Positions 59,792-64,000 of a stretch of DNA of 64,000 nucleotides are shown one piece after another; the first letter of the stretch is position 1; every line of letters begins with the position of its first letter. This DNA comes from Pararobbsia silviterrae (GTDB lineage Bacteria > Pseudomonadota > Gammaproteobacteria > Burkholderiales > Burkholderiaceae): assembly GCF_003628125.1 (NCBI RefSeq), contig NZ_RBZU01000002.1:186001-250000 (forward strand). Direction: 5' to 3'. Below the pieces are notes generated by a model, which saw nothing but the letters and a program-made list of their open reading frames with translations, had not been told where the DNA came from and ran no database searches. The position numbers and the translations under genes are program-made.

Positions 59792-60643
59792 ATGACTTTC
59801 CAGATCGTTGATATCCATCCGCACATCATTTCCGACGACGAGCAGGCCTATCCGCCCGCGCCGCTGTTCGGCAAGCGTTCGGACTGGTCGAAGGAGCGTC
59901 CGACGACCGTCGAGACGCTGATCGAATCGATGGACGCCGCCGGCGTCGCGAAGGCCGCCGTCGTGCATTCGTCGACGACCTACGGCTTCGACAACAGCTA
60001 CGTCGTCGACGGCTGCGCGAAGTACGCCGACCGTCTCGTCGCCGTCGGTTCGGTCGACGTGCTCGAGGCCGACGCGCCGAAGAAGATTCGCGAGTGGGTC
60101 GGCCGCGGTCTCGCGGGTCTGCGCCTGTTCACGGGCGGCAGCACGAAGGAATTCGATCCGAGCGAACTCGACGATCCGCGTGCGTTTCCGGCGTGGGAGC
60201 TCTGCGCCGAACTCGGCCTGCCGATGTGCATCCAGACGGGCCCGATCGGTCTGCCGCAAGTGACCGCGCTCGCGAAGCGCTTCCCGAAGGTCGCGATCGT
60301 GCTCGATCACCTCGGACGTCCCGAAGTCGCGGACGGCGCGCCGTACGCGAAAGCGCAAAGCCTGTTCGATCTCGCGCCGCTCGAGAACATCTATCTGAAG
60401 CTGACGCCGCGCATTTTCGGCGACGTCAAGAAGGAGAAGGCGAGCGCCGACACGTTCTTCCCGCGCGTCGTCGAAGCGTTCGGCGCGAAGCGCATGGCCT
60501 GGGGCTCGAACTATCCGACGTCGCCGGGCGCGCTGTCGGAGATTCTCGCGACCGCGCAAGCGGGCCTCGCGAGCCTGAGTGACGAAGACCGCGCATGGAT
60601 CTTCGGCAAGACGGCGCAACAGCTGTATCCGGCCCTGGCCTGA
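59792..60643 (+). CDS. Amidohydrolase family protein, possible lactonase of the same pathway
   Basis: TIM-barrel amidohydrolase of 283 residues with the metal motif DIHPH (His9, His11), MCIQTGPIGLPQ and IVLDHLGRPEV, and the late GSNYP Asp-type region. It resembles 2-pyrone-4,6-dicarboxylate lactonases (LigI) and related carboxylate hydrolases. In the operon it would sit between ring cleavage and hydration if a pyrone intermediate is made. LigI is one possibility, not a firm name. Confidence 0.75.
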   Translation: MTFQIVDIHPHIISDDEQAYPPAPLFGKRSDWSKERPTTVETLIESMDAAGVAKAAVVHSSTTYGFDNSYVVDGCAKYADRLVAVGSVDVLEADAPKKIREWVGRGLAGLRLFTGGSTKEFDPSELDDPRAFPAWELCAELGLPMCIQTGPIGLPQVTALAKRFPKVAIVLDHLGRPEVADGAPYAKAQSLFDLAPLENIYLKLTPRIFGDVKKEKASADTFFPRVVEAFGAKRMAWGSNYPTSPGALSEILATAQAGLASLSDEDRAWIFGKTAQQLYPALA

Positions 60644-60751
60644 GCGCCGGTTGTACCCGTGCCGGTCACGAGTTCGTTCGCAGAAGGCACAGCAGAGGCC
60701 TGCGACGCGACCGGCACGCGAATTCCAAACATACGTAAGAGACAGAAGCCC

Positions 60752-62032
60752 ATGGAGACAGACATCCCCGCGCGATCCGGCTCGCTGAGCCGCTGGTCCG
60801 TCCTCGCGCTGCTCGCGATCGGCGTGTTGATCTCGTTTGTCGATCGCACGAGCATTTCGTCGACGCTCGCGGACGCCGGCTTCGTTCACCATTTCGCGCT
60901 GACGAATATCGACCGCGGCTGGATCAATGCCGCGTTCTTCTGGTCGTACGGCGTCTTTCAGGTACCGATGGGCTGGGTCGCCGACCGCTACGGCGTCAAG
61001 TGGCCGTATGCGATCAGCTTCGCGCTCTGGTGCGCGGCGACCGCGCTGATGGGCGCCGTGACGGCCCTCGAAAGCCTCGTGCTGCTGCGGCTCGTCATCG
61101 GCATGGCCGAAGCGATCGTGATTCCCGCCAGTTATCGCTGGATCCGCAACAACTTCGACGAGAGCCAGAACGGTCTCGCGGTCGGCATCCTCGCGATGGG
61201 CAACAAGTTCGGCCCCGCGTTCGGCGCGCCCGTCGCCGCGTGGTTCATCGTGAACTACTCGTGGCAGTTCATGTTCGTCGCGACGGGTCTGGTCGGTCTG
61301 ATCTGGCTTGCGCCCTGGCTGCTGCTCGTGCGCAACGATCTGCCGTCGAAGGCGCAATTGCGCGTGGCGAACCGCACGGCGCGCAGCGTGACGCTCGCGA
61401 GCATCCTGTCGAGCCCGGTCGTCTGGGGCGGCATGATCACGAACTTCTGCTACGGCTATTTCACGTTCTACTGCATGACGTGGATGCCCGCCTATCTCGT
61501 CGAGCAACGCAATCTGTCGCTGTCGCGCTCGGGGCTCTTCACGTTCTTCAGCTTCGCGGGGATCGCGATCGTCGCGGCGCTCGCGGGCTGGGCCGCCGAT
61601 CGCATCATCGCGCGGGGCGGCAACCCGATCTTCGTGCGCAAGGCGTTCACGATCGCGGGTTTTATCGGCGGCTGCACGGTGGTGCTCGGCGCCTATGCGC
61701 CGTCGCTCGAGATGGCGCTGTTCTGGAACGTGCTGTCGCTGTCGCTGCTCGGTCTCGTGACGGCGAACAACCTCGTGCTGTCGCGGCTGACGCTCGTGCC
61801 CAAGCAGGCGATCGGCCTCGTGACGGGCGTCCAGCAAGTCGCGACGAGCCTGGCCGGCGGCGTGGCCGCGAGTCTCTCGGGCTGGTTGCTGCATGTGAGC
61901 CACAGCTATGCGGTGCCGATGTTCGTGATCCTGATCTTCCTGCTGATCGGCGCGGTCACGACGGCCGTGATGTTCCGTCCCGAATGGTCGCCGAAGGTCA
62001 CCGAATCGAACGAGGGGCTCAAACATGCATAG
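60752..62032 (+). CDS. MFS transporter, ACS-type, of the catabolic operon
   Basis: Major facilitator transporter of 426 residues with twelve predicted helices; FVDRTSISSTLADAGF and the GWVADRYGVKWPY loop place it with the anion:cation symporter (ACS) family that imports organic anions such as phthalates, hydroxyphenylacetates and glucarate. Position within the ring-cleavage operon makes uptake of the aromatic substrate likely. Start at 60752 (METDIPARSG); the frame is open upstream without a better start. Confidence 0.9.
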   Translation: METDIPARSGSLSRWSVLALLAIGVLISFVDRTSISSTLADAGFVHHFALTNIDRGWINAAFFWSYGVFQVPMGWVADRYGVKWPYAISFALWCAATALMGAVTALESLVLLRLVIGMAEAIVIPASYRWIRNNFDESQNGLAVGILAMGNKFGPAFGAPVAAWFIVNYSWQFMFVATGLVGLIWLAPWLLLVRNDLPSKAQLRVANRTARSVTLASILSSPVVWGGMITNFCYGYFTFYCMTWMPAYLVEQRNLSLSRSGLFTFFSFAGIAIVAALAGWAADRIIARGGNPIFVRKAFTIAGFIGGCTVVLGAYAPSLEMALFWNVLSLSLLGLVTANNLVLSRLTLVPKQAIGLVTGVQQVATSLAGGVAASLSGWLLHVSHSYAVPMFVILIFLLIGAVTTAVMFRPEWSPKVTESNEGLKHA

Positions 62033-62149
62033 CGCATCGCGCGATGCGCGGCCCTGAAAGACACGAAGCGACACGAAGCGATACAAAGCGACACGACGAG
62101 GCCGGCATGACCGGCGTCAACGAACACCTTTATTGAACGAGATACCGTA

Positions 62150-63136
62150 ATGGCGAAGATTGTATTCGGGATGGCAGTGCCGCATAGCGGCATGCTGGGT
62201 CAAGCGCCCGAGGATTGGCTCAAGAACGGCGAGCGCGATCGGAACAATCCGGAGTTGTGGTTCCGCAACCGGACCTGGACCTATCCGGAGCTCGAAGCGC
62301 ATCGCGGCGCCGCCTTTGCCCCGTTCCTGACGATCGAGGAACGCACCGCGCGCGCGGCGCGCTGCCGCGCCGCGCTCGACACGATGGCCGAAGCGTATCG
62401 CGCCGCCGACGTCGACGTCGCGATCATCCTCGGCAAGGACCAGAAGGAAATCTTCACGCAGCATTCACCGTCGATCGCGATCTATACGGGCGAGGAGGTC
62501 CATAACGGTCCGCCGCAGCGCTCGGTCTACGCGCCCGATCGCCATGTCACGCACAAGTGCCATCCGAAGCTCGCGACCTATCTGATCGATCATTTCCAGC
62601 GCGAAGGGTTCGATCTGTCCGATCTGTTCGCGTGGCCCGACAACGTCTGGATGAAGCCGCTGCCCGAGTATCCGGTCGTGCCGCACGCATACAGCTTCGT
62701 CTATCACCAGATCATGAGCGACGATCCGCCGCCGCATGTGCCGATCATCATGAACTGCTTCTATCCGCCGACGCAGCCGTCGATGTCGCGCTGCATCGAG
62801 TTCGGCCGCGTGCTTCGCGATGCGATCGCCGCGTGGCCCGAAGACGTGCGGGTCGGCATCTTCGCGTCGGGCGGTCTGTCGCACTTCGTCAACGACGAGG
62901 AATTCGACCACGCGATCATGAAGATGCTCGCGAACTACGACTACGAGGGTCTGGCCGCGGTCGACAACCGCTCGTATCAGTCGGGCACGTCCGAAATCAA
63001 GCTGTATGTGAGCGTCATGAAGGCCGTGCAGGAAACCGGCGCGGAAATGACCCTCGTCGACTACGTGCCGTGCTGGCGCACGCCCGCCGGCACCGGCGAA
63101 GGCATGGGCTTCATGTACTGGAAAGCGGCCGATTGA
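62150..63136 (+). CDS. Class III extradiol ring-cleavage dioxygenase, LigB-like catalytic subunit
   Basis: Iron-dependent ring-cleaving dioxygenase of 328 residues in the LigB superfamily. His12 in VPHSG corresponds to the first iron ligand of protocatechuate 4,5-dioxygenase LigB, with further candidate ligands in KEIFTQHSPSIAIYTG and FVNDEEFDHAIMKML. It is longer than LigB (about 300) and closer in size to single-chain gallate or 3-O-methylgallate dioxygenases. No LigA-like alpha subunit lies next to it. Probable substrate: protocatechuate, gallate or a methylated gallate. Confidence 0.85.
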   Translation: MAKIVFGMAVPHSGMLGQAPEDWLKNGERDRNNPELWFRNRTWTYPELEAHRGAAFAPFLTIEERTARAARCRAALDTMAEAYRAADVDVAIILGKDQKEIFTQHSPSIAIYTGEEVHNGPPQRSVYAPDRHVTHKCHPKLATYLIDHFQREGFDLSDLFAWPDNVWMKPLPEYPVVPHAYSFVYHQIMSDDPPPHVPIIMNCFYPPTQPSMSRCIEFGRVLRDAIAAWPEDVRVGIFASGGLSHFVNDEEFDHAIMKMLANYDYEGLAAVDNRSYQSGTSEIKLYVSVMKAVQETGAEMTLVDYVPCWRTPAGTGEGMGFMYWKAAD

Positions 63137-63170
63137 GCGCGCCACACCCCATCAAAGAGAGAAAACCATC

Positions 63171-64000
63171 ATGAGCAACACCCGCCTGAACGGTCTGATC
63201 CGCGCATTCGAATCGGGCAAGCCCGCTTACGCCGCCTTCTCGAAGCTCGACAAGCAGACCGCGATCGAACTCAGCGACTCGCCGTACGACGCGCTCGTCT
63301 ACGAGATGGAGCACAACCCGTACGACGTCGCGGCGCTCGGCGACGCGTTCCAGTATCTGCTGAACCGCAAGCACATCGCCGAGTCGGGCTCGGTCGCGCC
63401 GAAGGTCACGCCCATCGCGCGGATTCCGGCCAACGGCGTCGAAATGAACCAGTCGTTTGCGAAGCAGGTCCTCGACCGCGGCGCGTACGGCGTGATCTGG
63501 CCGCACGTCTCGACCGTCGAGCAGGCGTATAACGCCGTGGCCTCGTGCCGCTATGCGCGTCCGAAGAACGCGCCGCTCTACGAGCCCAAGGGCGTGCGCG
63601 GCGACGGTCCCGCGAATGCCGCGCGTTACTGGGGCGTCAGCATGGTCGAGTACTACCGCAAGGCCGACGTCTGGCCGCTCGCGCCCGAAGGCGAAATTCT
63701 CGTCGGCCTCATGTGCGAGAGCACCGAAGCGATCGAGAACCTCGACGATATCCTCGCGAACGTGCCCGGCATCGGTTTTATCCTGATCGGCGAAGGCGAC
63801 CTGAGCCAGCAGCTCGGCCATCCGCGCAACTACGAGCATCCCGAAGTCGTCGATGCGATGCGTCAGATCGTCGAGACCTGCAAGAAGCACAAGGTCATCG
63901 TCGGCAATCCGCACGTGAACGCGAAGAACCACAAGCGTCTGCTCGAAGAGGGCTATGGTCTGCTGATGTCGGCGCCGCTGCGCAGCTACGGCGTCGTCGG
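63171..64000 (+). CDS. HpcH/HpaI family aldolase, cut by the window end
   Basis: The first 276 residues of an HpcH/HpaI-type class II aldolase; the gene runs past 64000. Family segments: YDALVYEMEHNPYDVAALGDAFQYLL, PKVTPIARIPANG, GAYGVIWPHVSTVEQA, GLMCESTEAIENLDDILA and FILIGEGDLSQQLGH. Such aldolases split 4-carboxy-4-hydroxy-2-oxoadipate-like products to pyruvate and oxaloacetate, the last step of protocatechuate or gallate meta-cleavage. It follows the dioxygenase by 34 bp. Confidence 0.85.
   Translation, partial: MSNTRLNGLIRAFESGKPAYAAFSKLDKQTAIELSDSPYDALVYEMEHNPYDVAALGDAFQYLLNRKHIAESGSVAPKVTPIARIPANGVEMNQSFAKQVLDRGAYGVIWPHVSTVEQAYNAVASCRYARPKNAPLYEPKGVRGDGPANAARYWGVSMVEYYRKADVWPLAPEGEILVGLMCESTEAIENLDDILANVPGIGFILIGEGDLSQQLGHPRNYEHPEVVDAMRQIVETCKKHKVIVGNPHVNAKNHKRLLEEGYGLLMSAPLRSYGVV

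Noticed and set aside
59519-62086. Minus-strand frame of 855 residues across the catabolic operon
   Set aside because: It is a shadow of the amidohydrolase and MFS genes, with arginine-rich composition and no domain.

Overview
The window is high-GC, densely coded DNA from a betaproteobacterial chromosome, most likely a member of the Burkholderiaceae; the genus cannot be fixed from the sequence alone. The reasons are the tyrB next to uvrB arrangement, a 3-hydroxybutyrate dehydrogenase paired with a patatin-like protein, an FtrABCD iron system followed by hemP, the DUF4212/VC_2705-type symporter beside acs, and Fur-box-like palindromes of the usual proteobacterial form. No tRNA, rRNA, IS element, integrase or CRISPR array was found.

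Layout. 0.1-7.4 kb: housekeeping and polyhydroxybutyrate-type metabolism (aldo/keto reductase, hbdH, patatin, tyrB, uvrB). 7.5-16.5 kb: an iron section with ftrABCD under a Fur-like box, hemP with a Fur box inside its promoter spacer and a strong terminator about 220 bp downstream (a likely 3'-UTR small RNA), an SRPBCC-type protein, OsmC, a LysR regulator, a second small-RNA candidate at about 14.32-14.52 kb, bfd, murI and bfr. 16.8-25.3 kb: central metabolism (class I iron-sulfur fumarase, acetyl-CoA synthetase, acetate-type symporter) and an FNR-type oxygen regulator. 25.7-28 kb: a chemoreceptor with an unusual Pro-Asp-Pro-Arg repeat tail and a small hypothetical protein.

28-34.4 kb and 50.7-57.3 kb carry two copies of the same siderophore-uptake layout: AraC regulator divergent from a TonB-dependent receptor, then a FhuD-type binding protein, then a double-length FhuB-type permease. 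Neither copy, nor any other part of the window, encodes the ABC ATPase they need. Between them lie a di-iron ferritin-like protein, small hypothetical proteins, a LysR/EamA transporter pair, a lipoprotein, an AAHS-family aromatic acid transporter, a SulP transporter with a duplicated 3' end, an envelope methionine-sulfoxide repair set (DipZ-like, MsrA, MsrB) and a two-component system.

57.7 kb to the right edge is a catabolic operon on the plus strand: a 4,5-dihydroxyphthalate-decarboxylase-like protein, a LigJ-like hydratase, a second amidohydrolase, an MFS transporter, a LigB-like class III extradiol dioxygenase without a visible alpha subunit, and an HpcH/HpaI aldolase cut by the window end. 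Together they read as a meta-cleavage route for a protocatechuate- or gallate-type aromatic acid.

The DNA is also rich in short tandem repeats with clear periods (7, 12, 13, 15, 24 and 84 bp), most of them in or at the edges of intergenic gaps.
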